Part shown: in pieces, positions 17,225 to 25,939 of the stretch | Layout: every line of letters begins with the position of its first letter | Position numbering within the stretch: position 1 is the stretch's first letter | NCBI RefSeq assembly: GCF_000621625.1 | Contig: NZ_JHXV01000001.1 | Coordinates: 298,957 to 362,956, forward strand | Direction: 5' to 3' | Length of the DNA stretch: 64,000 nucleotides | Source of the DNA: Crocinitomix catalasitica ATCC 23190 | GTDB lineage: Bacteria; Bacteroidota; Bacteroidia; Flavobacteriales_D; Crocinitomicaceae | Notes under the pieces: model-generated | Database searches by the model: none | Seen by the model: only the letters and a program-made list of their open reading frames with translations | What the model was told of the DNA's origin: nothing | Made by a program: the position numbers and the translations under genes

Positions 17225-17905
17225 TTACTCCCCTAATAATTCTAAATATTTTGCACGAATGGCTTCGGTAGGTTCTCCTTTTCCATACATCTTAAAAGCG
17301 AAGTAATTCGCACGACTGACTTTTAACCAGGACCTACCATTGTATTTCCGTGTTGAAATAAGTATCGTTTTAGGAATTACAATTAAATATTTGTTTTGCA
17401 TTAATTTCTCCAAAAGCGGATACTCTTCCATTATTTTGCAATCCTCATTATATCCGCCCAGGTCGTAATATGTTTTTTTATGGATAAATAAGGATTGATC
17501 TCCACCACGAGAGATCAGCCAATTAAATCGCGTGAAAAAGGCATTTAATTTAAGCATGAAAGGTCCCTGCTCAAATTGACTGCGGTATGTGGCTGCTTTA
17601 TTCTTCTGCAATGCTGTAATACCATCTTCATAATAAGTAAGAGGTGGTAAAGTATCTGCGTGAACTAGATATAAATACTCATTTGTAGCTTGGGCAATAC
17701 CATCTATTAATTGTACAGCTCTACAAGCTTTTGAATGAATGACTTGAACAGGTAATTCCGCTAAAATTTTTAAAGTATCATCTTTGCTACCTCCGTCAAC
17801 CACTATAATTTCTAGTGCTTCGGAAGGAGCTGTAAGCAATCGTTTGATTAATCGTCCTATAGATGAAGCTTCGTTTAAAGTTGGTATGATAATGGATAGT
17901 TTCAC
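17225..17905 (-). CDS. Glycosyltransferase family 2, TIGR04283 type
   Basis: A 226-residue GT-A enzyme starting with KLSIIIPTLNEASSIGRLI. It contains IIVVDGGSKDDTL, LVHADTLPP (the metal site) and GGYNEDCKIMEEYPLLEKLM. Small soluble members of this group are labelled arsenosugar biosynthesis-like, a name that rests on context absent here. The start codon is GTG. It is convergent with the Omp85-like gene, with one base between stops. Confidence 0.8.
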   Translation of the reverse strand: MKLSIIIPTLNEASSIGRLIKRLLTAPSEALEIIVVDGGSKDDTLKILAELPVQVIHSKACRAVQLIDGIAQATNEYLYLVHADTLPPLTYYEDGITALQKNKAATYRSQFEQGPFMLKLNAFFTRFNWLISRGGDQSLFIHKKTYYDLGGYNEDCKIMEEYPLLEKLMQNKYLIVIPKTILISTRKYNGRSWLKVSRANYFAFKMYGKGEPTEAIRAKYLELLGE

Positions 17906-17923
17906 CGTAATAATAGAAGAATT

Positions 17924-18664
17924 ATGAGATTTAAAATTTATATATTTTTATTAATATTTCCATTAGGGATTTTGTCGCAAGCTCAAGAACATCTGGAGCA
18001 TACACAGTGGACAAATCTACTAAAGAAATACGTTGATGCAAAAGGTAATGTGAATTATAAAGGATTTAAAAAGGATGAGGCCGCACTGGATAAATATTTG
18101 TCTATTTTAAGTAATAATCATCCCAATTCTACCTGGTCAAAAGATGATCAATTGGCGTTTTGGATTAATGCTTACAATGCTTTTACGATAAAGTTAATTG
18201 TGAAAAACTATCCAGTTCAATCTATTAAAGAATTGGGTGGAGGTATTTATAAAGTGAATACAGCATGGGATATTAAATTCATTAAAATTGGAGATGAAAC
18301 GTATGACCTTAATAATATAGAACACGGAATCATTCGGAAGGATTTTAATGAACCTAGAATACATTTTGCAGTTAACTGTGCTTCTGAATCTTGCCCGCCA
18401 CTGAGAAATGAAGCTTTTGTTGGAGCAAATCTAGAAAAACAACTGGCCGAACAATCTAGGAACTTTTTAAAGGATAAATCAAAGAATATTATTACCGCTG
18501 AAAAAGCACAATTATCAAAACTTTTTACTTGGTTTAAGGGCGATTTTACAGACAGATATGAATCAATTAATGCTTTTATCAATGAATATTCAAGCGTCAA
18601 AATATCGGACAATACAGAAATTTCATATTTAGATTATAGTTGGAAACTGAATGATTCGAAATAA
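17924..18664 (+). CDS. DUF547 exported protein
   Basis: A 246-residue protein with a signal peptide ending near LSQAQ. The DUF547 domain covers most of the rest: WTNLLKKYVDAKGNVNY, LAFWINAYNAFTIKLIVKNY, LNNIEHGIIRKDFNEPRIHFAVNCASESCPPL and LSKLFTWFKGDF. The Cys-Ala-Ser-x-x-Cys and His/Asn residues look transglutaminase/papain-like, but activity is unproven in the family. Confidence 0.85.
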   Translation: MRFKIYIFLLIFPLGILSQAQEHLEHTQWTNLLKKYVDAKGNVNYKGFKKDEAALDKYLSILSNNHPNSTWSKDDQLAFWINAYNAFTIKLIVKNYPVQSIKELGGGIYKVNTAWDIKFIKIGDETYDLNNIEHGIIRKDFNEPRIHFAVNCASESCPPLRNEAFVGANLEKQLAEQSRNFLKDKSKNIITAEKAQLSKLFTWFKGDFTDRYESINAFINEYSSVKISDNTEISYLDYSWKLNDSK

Positions 18665-18693
18665 TATTACTATTCTCAGCTCGATTATTACCG

Positions 18694-18720
18694 TTTACTG
18701 CGATTTCTTATTGCAGTAAA
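18694..18720 (+). terminator. Hairpin after the DUF547 gene
   Basis: TTTACTGC and GCAGTAAA form a perfect 8-bp stem around an 11-base loop, 30 bases after the stop. It lacks a strong T-run, so terminator or RNA end-structure are both possible. Confidence 0.45.
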
Positions 18721-18782
18721 TTATAGGTTTTAGAGGGCGTCGGGCATAAGATATAACTTAAAATCTGGGGATTAATTCTACA

Positions 18783-18812
18783 AAAACTGCGTACTTGCTG
18801 CTCAGTTTTTTT
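18783..18812 (+). terminator. Possible rho-independent terminator
   Basis: AAAACTG and CAGTTTT enclose a 13-base loop and run into eight T residues. It lies in the 270-bp spacer between the DUF547 and lipocalin genes, where no gene is seen. Confidence 0.5.
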
Positions 18813-18934
18813 TATGAAATTATATTTAATCAACTAGTATATAGTACTTTATTGTTTTTAGCCTGATTTTAGTTATCTATTAAATAAGTTAGGATAGTAT
18901 TAAGAATCATTTATTAAATTAAAAAAAAACGAAT

Positions 18935-19459
18935 ATGAAATATCTAATATATGTTGCCAGTTTAGTCTTCTTATTTTCTTGTGCGCAGAATAAAGAATTA
19001 GCAACAGCAAATAAAGTTGATTTAGAAAAATATGCTGGTACTTGGTATGAAATTGCGCGCCTACCCAATAAATTTGAAACCAACTTGACATGTGTTACCG
19101 CCAATTATTCCTTAATGGAAGATGGTAAAGTACGTGTATTGAATAAAGGAATGGATTCAGAAACGAAAAGATGGGAAACAGCAGAAGGTTGGGCGAAAAT
19201 TCCAAATAGCGACTATCCTGGTCAGTTAAAAGTAACATTCTTCTGGCCGTTTGCGGGTGATTATTATATCATGAATTTAGGTGAGAATTACGAATATGCA
19301 ATGATAGGTTCACCATCAAGAGATTATTTCTGGATTTTATCACGTGATAAAACAATGGATAAAACACTTTATAACGACTTAATTCAATTGGCTAGTGAGA
19401 AAGGTTTTGATACAGGTAAGGTTAAAATAGTTGATCAAACTTGTGTAGAAAAGGAGTAA
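18935..19459 (+). CDS. blc: Bacterial lipocalin, lipoprotein
   Basis: A 174-residue lipoprotein: signal MKYLIYVASLVFLFSC with lipobox LFSC and Cys16. The lipocalin motif GTWYEIARLPNKFE lies at about 31-44. Further Blc signatures are LTCVTANYSLMEDGKV, YPGQLKVTFFWPFAGDYYIM and FWILSRDKTMD. Blc binds lysophospholipids at the outer membrane during envelope stress. The length fits the family. Confidence 0.9.
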   Translation: MKYLIYVASLVFLFSCAQNKELATANKVDLEKYAGTWYEIARLPNKFETNLTCVTANYSLMEDGKVRVLNKGMDSETKRWETAEGWAKIPNSDYPGQLKVTFFWPFAGDYYIMNLGENYEYAMIGSPSRDYFWILSRDKTMDKTLYNDLIQLASEKGFDTGKVKIVDQTCVEKE

Positions 19460-19493
19460 ATCTATTTGCGATAGGTTAAATTGAAAAAAGCGC

Positions 19494-19501
19494 TAGTTTT
19501 G
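19494..19501 (+). promoter_or_regulatory. -7 box directly before the epimerase gene
   Basis: TAGTTTTG matches TAnnTTTG and ends five bases before the ATG at 19507. If used, the transcript would be leaderless or nearly so. Confidence 0.4.
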
Positions 19502-19506
19502 TAACC

Positions 19507-20502
19507 ATGAATCTAAAATCATTGGTTACTGGAGGTGCAGGATTTATTGGATCTCATGTGGTTGATCAACTAATAGCAAATGGACATGAAGTGATCATCC
19601 TCGATGATTTGTCAGGTGGTGTAATTGATAATATAAATCCTGCTGCTATATTTTGCAAAGGGAGTATTACAGATGTTACCTTAGTGAATGAATTATTTAA
19701 GGAGTATAATTTCGATTATGTTTATCATTTAGCTGCTTATGCAGCAGAAGGCTTAAGTCATTTCATTCGAAAATTTAATTACGAAAACAATTTAATAGGC
19801 AGCATTAATCTAATTAATGTTGCCGTTAATTTTAATGTAAAGTGCTTTGTCTTTACATCTTCTATCGCTGTTTATGGACAAAATGAATTGCCTTATCACG
19901 AAGGACAATTTCCTAATCCTGAAGATCCTTATGGGATTGCAAAGTTTGCTGTGGAAATGGATCTTAAAAATGCAAAATCAATGTTTGGTTTAAACTCAAT
20001 CATTTTTAGACCACATAACGTGTTTGGCGCAAGGCAAAATATTGGAGATAAATATCGCAATGTGGTAGGTATCTTCATGAATCAATTATTAAAAAATCAA
20101 CCTTTATCAGTTTTTGGAGATGGAAATCAAAGTCGTGCTTTTACGGCCATTGATGATGTTGCTCCTTTTATTGCCAATGCAGTGAATATTGATGCTGCTT
20201 ACAATAAGGTTTTTAATATTGGCAGTGACAATCCAATTACCATAATCGAATTGATAGCAGCGTTAAATAAAATTACTGGAATCAATGCGCAACCTAATTT
20301 TCTTGAAGCAAGAGAAGAGGTGGAACATGCGTATGCGAATCATAACCAGTTTAATGATCAGTTCGAACCGGGCAGCGTGACCCCTTTTTCGAAAGCATTA
20401 TCAGAAATGTGGGAATGGGTCCAGAAAAACGGAGCAAAAGAAAGTCGTGAATTCGATAATATTGAAATACTTAAAGAATTGCCATCGGCATGGCGAAAAT
20501 AA
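19507..20502 (+). CDS. NAD-dependent sugar-nucleotide epimerase/dehydratase
   Basis: A 331-residue extended short-chain dehydrogenase. The NAD site is VTGGAGFIGSHVVDQL (about 7-22), and the catalytic residues are the Ser in FTSSIAVYG with the YGIAK motif. Further motifs are FRPHNVFGARQNIGDKYRNVV and SRAFTAIDDVA. It resembles UDP-glucose/UDP-GlcNAc 4-epimerases (GalE/WbpP group). It is followed directly by a GT2 gene, so the pair probably makes and transfers one sugar of a surface glycan. Confidence 0.85.
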   Translation: MNLKSLVTGGAGFIGSHVVDQLIANGHEVIILDDLSGGVIDNINPAAIFCKGSITDVTLVNELFKEYNFDYVYHLAAYAAEGLSHFIRKFNYENNLIGSINLINVAVNFNVKCFVFTSSIAVYGQNELPYHEGQFPNPEDPYGIAKFAVEMDLKNAKSMFGLNSIIFRPHNVFGARQNIGDKYRNVVGIFMNQLLKNQPLSVFGDGNQSRAFTAIDDVAPFIANAVNIDAAYNKVFNIGSDNPITIIELIAALNKITGINAQPNFLEAREEVEHAYANHNQFNDQFEPGSVTPFSKALSEMWEWVQKNGAKESREFDNIEILKELPSAWRK

Positions 20503-20507
20503 AATTT

Positions 20508-21521
20508 ATGAAAGAACAAGCATTGGTGTCAATTATTCTAGCGGCTAAAGATACTGCGCCATTCCTCCGAGATTGTTTAGATTCTATTTTGAATCAGACG
20601 TATAAAAATTGGGAGTTACTGGCAATTAACGACCATTCAACTGATGGAACGAAAGAGATTATCGAGGAATATGCAGGCCTTGACAGTCGAATTATAGCAT
20701 TGAATTCTGATACCCCGAAATTAATACCAACGCTACAATACGGATATAAATTCGCCAAAGGTGATTTAATCAATCGGATGGATTCGGATGATAAAATGCC
20801 GCACGATAAACTGGAGACACTTGTTGAAGCATGGATGCCTTATGGGAAAGGAACGGTAATAGCAGGAGGCACAGAGCATTTTGTAGATGAGGGAGAAGTA
20901 GGGGACGGCTTTTTGCGTTATGAAAAATGGTTGAATCACGTTGCTAAACATAGTCTACACAAGGATGAAATTTATAAAGAATGTGTAATTCCTTCGCATT
21001 CATGGATAATTCACAAAGATGATTTGGATTTAATTGATGCTTTTAATCCTTTGGTTTATCCAGAGGATTATGATTTATGCTTTAGAATGTATAAGCACAA
21101 TTTAAATATCGTTGGAATAGATAAAGTATTACATTTTTGGCGCGATCGTGATAATAGAATTTCGAGAACCTGGGAGGAGTATAAAGATAACCGATATTTC
21201 GATATGAAAATGCGCTATTTTTATGAGATAGACCGTGATCCTACACGACCTTTGGTTTTGTGGGGTGGTGGAAGAAATGGGAAGGATATGGCCAAAATAA
21301 TTCTAGAAAACGAAATGGAATTTATATGGGTTTGTGATAGTGAGCGGAAAATTGGTAAAGACATTTATGGTATACGCATGCAACATTTCGATGTTGTAAA
21401 AGAAATCGAAAATCCACAGATCATGATTGTTGTATCATCACCAGATGGGAAAAAAGAAATTCAAAATGAAATTGATGCTTTAGGTAAAATTCCCCGAAAA
21501 GATTATTGGTTTTTTATATAG
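20508..21521 (+). CDS. Glycosyltransferase family 2 with C-terminal nucleotide-binding-like domain
   Basis: The ATG at 20508 is chosen because the GT-A domain starts at once (ALVSIILAAKDTAPFLRDCLDSIL); an in-frame ATG at 20490 lies in the epimerase gene. Key motifs are INDHSTDGTKEI and NRMDSDDKMP (metal site). After about residue 245 a second part begins, PLVLWGGGRNGKDMAKIILE, followed by FIWVCDSERKIG and IMIVVSSPDGKKEI. It resembles the Rossmann-like N-terminal piece of PglD-type or nucleoside-diphosphate-sugar proteins. The donor is unknown. Confidence 0.8.
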   Translation: MKEQALVSIILAAKDTAPFLRDCLDSILNQTYKNWELLAINDHSTDGTKEIIEEYAGLDSRIIALNSDTPKLIPTLQYGYKFAKGDLINRMDSDDKMPHDKLETLVEAWMPYGKGTVIAGGTEHFVDEGEVGDGFLRYEKWLNHVAKHSLHKDEIYKECVIPSHSWIIHKDDLDLIDAFNPLVYPEDYDLCFRMYKHNLNIVGIDKVLHFWRDRDNRISRTWEEYKDNRYFDMKMRYFYEIDRDPTRPLVLWGGGRNGKDMAKIILENEMEFIWVCDSERKIGKDIYGIRMQHFDVVKEIENPQIMIVVSSPDGKKEIQNEIDALGKIPRKDYWFFI

Positions 21522-21594
21522 TATTGGTATTCAGTTGTTAGTGTTGGGTTTTTGGATTTTGGCTTGATGTTTGTTTAATGGAATTGTATATCGA

Positions 21595-21644
21595 TAAGAC
21601 GAACGAAAATTAAATTGAAATGAAACTGTTTCTCGCTCGTCTTA
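21595..21644. repeat. Imperfect inverted repeat before the 21691 gene
   Basis: TAAGACGAACGA and TCGCTCGTCTTA pair over 12 positions with one mismatch around a 26-base AT-rich loop. It could end the glycosyltransferase transcript or sit in the leader of the next gene. Confidence 0.4.
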
Positions 21645-21690
21645 AACATATTATAAAATATTTATTAATAAATTAAAACCAAATTAAATT

Positions 21691-22083
21691 ATGAAACGTT
21701 CTATTTTATCACTTCTATTCATCGCAGCGGGTTTAATGAGTTTTGCTCAAGAAACAACGGATACTGAATTTGTATCTGATCATTACATTGTCAACAATAC
21801 AAGCGCAAATATTGAAGTTGTTGTTGACAAGTCAAATAAAAAAGTAACACCAATTCCTCCAGCGCAAACTTTTGTTATTGCTCCTGGTGAAGAAGTGAAA
21901 GTTTCGTCAATTTCATGGAAAGGTCAGTTTAGAGTTCCAAATGCGATGTATATTATTACAATTAAAAATGTTGAAGGAATTAAAGATCCTAATGTTTCAA
22001 AGAACTGGGAGTTAACGAAGATAGACGAAACGCATGGCAAATATGTATATGCGTATGACGGAAAACCACAAGCAACGAAATAA
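21691..22083 (+). CDS. Small exported protein of unknown function
   Basis: A 130-residue protein with a signal peptide (MKRSILSLLFIAAGLMSFAQ). The mature part is beta-rich with VSDHYIVNNTSANIEVVVDKSN, IPPAQTFVIAPGEEVKVSS and YIITIKNVEGIKDPNVSKNWEL. There is no cysteine in the mature protein. I do not recognise a family. A strong terminator follows, so it is monocistronic or the end of a unit. Confidence 0.6.
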   Translation: MKRSILSLLFIAAGLMSFAQETTDTEFVSDHYIVNNTSANIEVVVDKSNKKVTPIPPAQTFVIAPGEEVKVSSISWKGQFRVPNAMYIITIKNVEGIKDPNVSKNWELTKIDETHGKYVYAYDGKPQATK

Positions 22084-22106
22084 TATAATTCGTACATAGT
22101 TATTTT

Positions 22107-22140
22107 GACCTCAACTTTAATTAGTTGAGGTCTTTTTTTT
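22107..22140 (+). terminator. Rho-independent terminator
   Basis: GACCTCAAC and GTTGAGGTC form a perfect 9-bp stem with an 8-base loop followed by eight T residues, 24 bases after the stop of the exported-protein gene. Confidence 0.9.
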
Positions 22141-22277
22141 AATAATGCTCAAAATTTACTTTTTGAAGCAAGGAATGACAGCTTTTCAATAATAGATAGA
22201 GTATTTTTGTATACAAGATTACTTTAAACTTGGTGGTTTGATTATTAATCTGTTATTTTAAGGAAAATTATTTTTGA

Positions 22278-22703
22278 ATGAGGATTACAGCGAGAAGACT
22301 GAATAATGAATATTTATTCGAGGCGAAAGGAGAATCGGGAGTGCCGGTTTTAATGGATAATACGGATAGTGTAACTGTTAAAGGTGCCAGTCCAATGGAA
22401 ATGCTTTTGATGGGGGTTGCGGGATGTAATGCTATCGATATTATAATGATTTTGAAAAATCAAAAACTAGAGGTAGAGGATTATACTGTTGAGGTGATTG
22501 GTAATACTGTTCCACTTGCAACAAGTACTAAACTCGAATCGATGGTATTGAAAATTGATATTTTAGGAGACATTCCTGAAAAGAACCTCGTTCGTGCTGC
22601 TTCATTGAGTTTTGAAAAATATTGTTCTGTAGCGCTAACCTTAAGAGAATCAGTAGAGATTACTTATTCTCTGCATTTAAACGGGAAAGAAATTGCACAC
22701 TAG
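22278..22703 (+). CDS. OsmC-family peroxide-reducing protein
   Basis: A 141-residue OsmC/Ohr fold. The two reactive cysteines are in GVAGCNAIDI (Cys52) and FEKYCSVALT, as expected for the peroxidatic and resolving residues. SPMEMLLMGVAGC is the family signature. Members reduce organic hydroperoxides; the broader YhfA-like subgroup may have other roles. The VF530 gene starts four bases after its stop, so they form an operon. Confidence 0.88.
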   Translation: MRITARRLNNEYLFEAKGESGVPVLMDNTDSVTVKGASPMEMLLMGVAGCNAIDIIMILKNQKLEVEDYTVEVIGNTVPLATSTKLESMVLKIDILGDIPEKNLVRAASLSFEKYCSVALTLRESVEITYSLHLNGKEIAH

Positions 22704-22706
22704 TAT

Positions 22707-22934
22707 ATGCCAGACACTAATCCACAAGCCAATAATTTTTTGCATGGTGTCAAATTAGCTGATATCGTAGAGGAATTAGTTGAAGAATATGGTTGGGAAG
22801 AATTGGGAGAACGTATTAATATTCGTTGTTTTAATTTTGATCCTTCAATTAAATCAAGTCTTAAATTTTTAAGAAGGACACCTTGGGCGAGAAACAAAGT
22901 AGAACGATTGTATATTGATACTTTTAAACCTTAA
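22707..22934 (+). CDS. VF530/DUF2132 small protein
   Basis: A 75-residue protein matching the VF530 family nearly end to end. It reads [20 protein letters not shown], then [20 protein letters not shown], then [18 protein letters not shown]. The family has a structure and a proposed DNA-binding role, without firm function. It is co-transcribed with osmC. Confidence 0.88.
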   Translation: MPDTNPQANNFLHGVKLADIVEELVEEYGWEELGERINIRCFNFDPSIKSSLKFLRRTPWARNKVERLYIDTFKP

Positions 22935-23017
22935 TTTATATTTTCTTTTCTCCTTTTTTAAATCATTGATTCATAGGTTTTTTTTGGTAAATTTATAATG
23001 CTTAAAAACATTAAATT

Positions 23018-23341
23018 ATGGCATCTATAAAAAATTACGAGACATCTTCAGAAGCGATTAACGATTTGAATAAATGCGGTTATACAAGTGATTTTAATCT
23101 AAAAGCAGATGATAATTGTATTTTCTGTGCGCAGTCAAAGATTCAAATTAATCATGAAGATTTTGAAATCGATGAATTTTATCGATTCTATGGAGCCTCA
23201 GATCCTGCTGATGAAGTTGCTGTCTACGCTATTTCTTCTGAAAAATATAACTTGAAAGGTGTATTGGTGGATAGTTATGGCGCTTATGCGAGTAAAGGTG
23301 TAACGGAAATCATTAAAAAATTAGACTTCCATAAATTTTAG
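23018..23341 (+). CDS. Small conserved protein, often auto-named PRPP synthetase
   Basis: A 107-residue acidic soluble protein. It has SSEAINDLNKCGYTSDFNLK, HEDFEIDEFYRFYGASDPAD and YAISSEKYNLKGVLVDSYG. The family is common in Bacteroidota and is sometimes labelled phosphoribosylpyrophosphate synthetase, but it is a third of that enzyme's length and lacks its PRPP loop. Function unknown. Confidence 0.75.
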   Translation: MASIKNYETSSEAINDLNKCGYTSDFNLKADDNCIFCAQSKIQINHEDFEIDEFYRFYGASDPADEVAVYAISSEKYNLKGVLVDSYGAYASKGVTEIIKKLDFHKF

Positions 23342-23351
23342 ATAAAATAAA

Positions 23352-24461
23352 ATGAAACGATTAATTACATTTCAAGTCTTATTCGTATTGTTAACCTTTC
23401 GTTTATCAGGTGTAGGTTTTGCTACAGCCCAAGTTGCAACGCAAGTAGATATTCCGATTGTTTTCACAAAATCTCATCTTAAACTCATTAAAAAACAATT
23501 AAAAGATTTACCGGTTGGAACTGAATTGTCCATAGTCATTGTGACCGATAGTGTCAGTTATTATTTAGGGGTAAGAAAAGGTGAAAAGAAGGTTTCTTAT
23601 GTTAATAATCACGAGAAAGCTTTTGAAATAGGATCGATTACTAAAGTATTTACTTCGACTATTTTGTCGCATTATATTTCAATTGATAGTCTTAATCAAA
23701 ATGCGCTTATCAATCCTTATTTTAATTTCCAATTTAAAGATGAAACGGAAATAAGTTTTTTGTCCTTATCGAATCATACATCGGGTTTGCCTAGATTGCC
23801 CAATAGTTTCAGTCCTGCCAATCCTTTAGATCCTTATCTCACATATAATACTGACGATTTTGATGCTTATTTGAGATTAGATGTAGTTGTAAAGGATTCC
23901 TTATCAAATTATGCCTATTCTAATATTGGTGCAGCACTTTTGGGTTATAGTTTAACTAAAGTAGGAAGCGCGAGCTATGATGAATTATTGAATGATATTA
24001 TTCTGAAACCGTTAAAAATGAATAATACAGTCGTAAATCGGGAAAAATTAAATGTGGCTTTAGTTCAAGGCTTGGACGCAAATGGAGCGGCTTTTGCTGG
24101 GTGGAATTTTGATGCGTATGCACCAGCTGGGGCAATTTTATCTACTACTAGCGACTTAAGTAAGTTTTTATTGGGGCATTTTTATGGATCAAATAAAGCT
24201 TTTATTCTTTCTAGAAAGGAAACAATTAATATTAGTGAGGACCTAAGTGTCGGGTATGGATGGCATATCTTAAAGAACAAAGGAGTTGATAAATTATATT
24301 GGCACAATGGTGGCACAGGAGGTTATACATCATCAATGGCAATGGACCTTCAAAGCAAGAATGGTATTGTGATTTTGTCGAATGTTTCCGCATTCAGCGA
24401 AAACTCATACCTCATAGATGATTTAAATTTTAAATTATTCGAATTATTTAGAAACAATTAA
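23352..24461 (+). CDS. Class C beta-lactamase-like serine hydrolase, exported
   Basis: A 369-residue protein with an N-terminal signal peptide of about 28 residues. The penicillin-recognising triad is present. S-x-x-K is EIGSITKVF (Ser95, Lys98), Y-x-N lies in NYAYSNIGAALLG, and the third motif is HNGGTGG, with His in place of Lys as in class C and esterase-like members. It may be a peptidase or esterase rather than a true beta-lactamase. It starts ten bases after the preceding small gene. Confidence 0.85.
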   Translation: MKRLITFQVLFVLLTFRLSGVGFATAQVATQVDIPIVFTKSHLKLIKKQLKDLPVGTELSIVIVTDSVSYYLGVRKGEKKVSYVNNHEKAFEIGSITKVFTSTILSHYISIDSLNQNALINPYFNFQFKDETEISFLSLSNHTSGLPRLPNSFSPANPLDPYLTYNTDDFDAYLRLDVVVKDSLSNYAYSNIGAALLGYSLTKVGSASYDELLNDIILKPLKMNNTVVNREKLNVALVQGLDANGAAFAGWNFDAYAPAGAILSTTSDLSKFLLGHFYGSNKAFILSRKETINISEDLSVGYGWHILKNKGVDKLYWHNGGTGGYTSSMAMDLQSKNGIVILSNVSAFSENSYLIDDLNFKLFELFRNN

Positions 24462-24490
24462 AAGCCTTGACGCGTTAAAACATTTATTGA

Positions 24491-25231
24491 ATGAAATTAA
24501 ATCTAGTAATTATGTATCGTTTTGTACTTGTTTTCTTGTTGCTTTGTCCGAGTATCTTGTTGGCTCAAAAAACAAAATTACAAGTCGATAAATACGATGA
24601 CTACCGTGTAGAATATCATGTGCTTAAAAGTAATAAATATATGAAGCAAGGTGGGTATCAAAAGTTCAGTACTGATGATGTTTTGATGAGCTCAGGTCAA
24701 TACAATGAGGGTAAAAGAGACGGTGTATGGACTTTTTATAATGAGCAAGGGGATACAAGTACGGTTGGTGCCTATGATGCAGGTTTGAAAAAAGGGGAAT
24801 GGAGTTATTATGGCTCAACTGGATTAATAGAAGAGGTATATGATTTTACAAAAAGGGAACTGACTTATTATGATCCTTTAGCGGATACAGTCACAGAAAC
24901 TATTATTGTAAATGGGGAGAGAAAACGCGTGAATTTATCGTGGCCGGCTGTTTATAAAACGGGTGAAGATGGCATGTGGGACGATATCCAAAATATTTCT
25001 GAATATCCAGAGGAGGCCAGGCAAAAAGGAATCGTTGGAGTAGTTGAGGTAACTTTTACGGTAAGTAAACAAGGGAATATTAAAAATGTCGCTGTCACTA
25101 AAAGGGCGCATACCTTATTGGATGATGAGGCAATTCGTGTTATTTATGCCTTGCCAAAAAAATGGTTTCCAGCTAAATTTGAAGGGGAACCTGTAGATGT
25201 ACTCTTTAAAGTCGAACTCAGCTTTATCTAA
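24491..25231 (+). CDS. MORN-repeat protein with TonB C-terminal domain
   Basis: A 246-residue exported protein with a signal peptide ending at LLAQ. A MORN part follows (SSGQYNEGKRDGVWTFYNEQGD, GLKKGEWSYYGSTG). The TonB C-terminal fold covers about 170-246 (YPEEARQKGIVGVVEVTFTV, GNIKNVAVTKRAHTLLDDEA, KKWFPAKFEGEPVDVLFKV). The N-terminal membrane anchor and proline-rich spacer of true TonB are missing. It therefore may act as a periplasmic adaptor rather than energising transport alone. Convergent with the histone-like gene. Confidence 0.82.
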   Translation: MKLNLVIMYRFVLVFLLLCPSILLAQKTKLQVDKYDDYRVEYHVLKSNKYMKQGGYQKFSTDDVLMSSGQYNEGKRDGVWTFYNEQGDTSTVGAYDAGLKKGEWSYYGSTGLIEEVYDFTKRELTYYDPLADTVTETIIVNGERKRVNLSWPAVYKTGEDGMWDDIQNISEYPEEARQKGIVGVVEVTFTVSKQGNIKNVAVTKRAHTLLDDEAIRVIYALPKKWFPAKFEGEPVDVLFKVELSFI

Positions 25232-25242
25232 ATTAAAGGGGA

Positions 25243-25287
25243 AAAAAGCTCCAATAAAGTATATACTAACCTTTATTGAAGCATTTT
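25243..25287. terminator. Bidirectional terminator
   Basis: CAATAAAG and CTTTATTG (8 bp, 11-base loop) are extended by GCT/AGC across a small bulge, with an A-run to the left and T-runs to the right. It lies between two convergent genes and could serve both. Confidence 0.65.
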
Positions 25288-25290
25288 TAT

Positions 25291-25593
25291 TTATTTTTTC
25301 TTCGCGCTTTTTTTCTTTGAGTCAGCCTTCTTCTTGTCTGTAGACTTTTTCTTAGTAGCTGCTTTCTTCTTGTCAGCTGCTTTCTTCTTAGCCGCTTTTT
25401 TCTTAGCGTCAGCCTTTTTCTTGTCAGCCGCTTTCTTTTTTGCTGCAGCCTTCTTTTTAGCCGCTGCTTTTTTCTTTGCGTCTAATTTTTTCTTGTCTGT
25501 AGCTCTCATCTTTGCTGCAGCTTTTTTCTTATCTGCCGCTTTCTTAGTCGTTGCTTTTTTCTTTGCTGGTGTTTTATCAGTTTTCTTACTCAT
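25291..25593 (-). CDS. Histone H1-like Lys/Ala-rich protein
   Basis: A 100-residue highly basic protein made almost wholly of AAKKK, ADKKK and ATKKK units after MSKKTDKTPAKKKATT. This is like the H1-like proteins (Hc1/AlgP tail type) that coat DNA. The repeats are short and variable in number. The ATG at 25593 is chosen: a longer frame would start at 25650, inside the -7 box. The protein is probably abundant and nucleoid-bound, inferred from composition. Confidence 0.8.
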   Translation of the reverse strand: MSKKTDKTPAKKKATTKKAADKKKAAAKMRATDKKKLDAKKKAAAKKKAAAKKKAADKKKADAKKKAAKKKAADKKKAATKKKSTDKKKADSKKKSAKKK

Positions 25594-25647
25594 ATTGAAT
25601 TTTTTTAAATCGGTACTAAAGAGCTTTGTGCTAGTCGTTCCTGAATG

Positions 25648-25673
25648 CAAAGTTAAACGATTTTAACGCTAAC
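25648..25673 (-). promoter_or_regulatory. Promoter P1 of the histone-like gene
   Basis: The minus strand reads GTTAGC, 12 bases, then TAACTTTG (a TAnnTTTG -7 box). The same two blocks with the same spacing recur at 25797-25822. Confidence 0.6.
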
Positions 25674-25796
25674 ATTAAGTAAGTGTTAGGTTATGCTTGT
25701 ATTATCAATTTATTAACGAGTTCTATATCGTTGTTGTATAGTGCTTTATGTTTTGGTTTAAGATTGCAATGCGCTAATATGAACTTAATATTAAGA

Positions 25797-25822
25797 CAAA
25801 GTTAATCATGCGTCTTGCTAAC
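25797..25822 (-). promoter_or_regulatory. Promoter-like copy P2 of the histone-like gene
   Basis: The minus strand again reads GTTAGC-N12-TAACTTTG, 149 bases upstream of P1. If active it would give a leader of about 200 bases to the histone-like gene. Confidence 0.4.
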
Positions 25823-25939
25823 CGCTTATTGGTTCATGTCGAATTATACGTTATGTTTTTTAAAATATTGAATTGTTATTTTTTTTTATGACGAACATGT
25901 TTATTTATTCGACGAGTGGTGTATTTATTTCGATTAACA

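Noticed and set aside
25334..25666. Plus-strand frame rich in Phe and Ala opposite the histone-like gene
   Set aside because: It is the mirror of the AAKKK repeats on the minus strand; the minus frame has the promoter and the expected composition.
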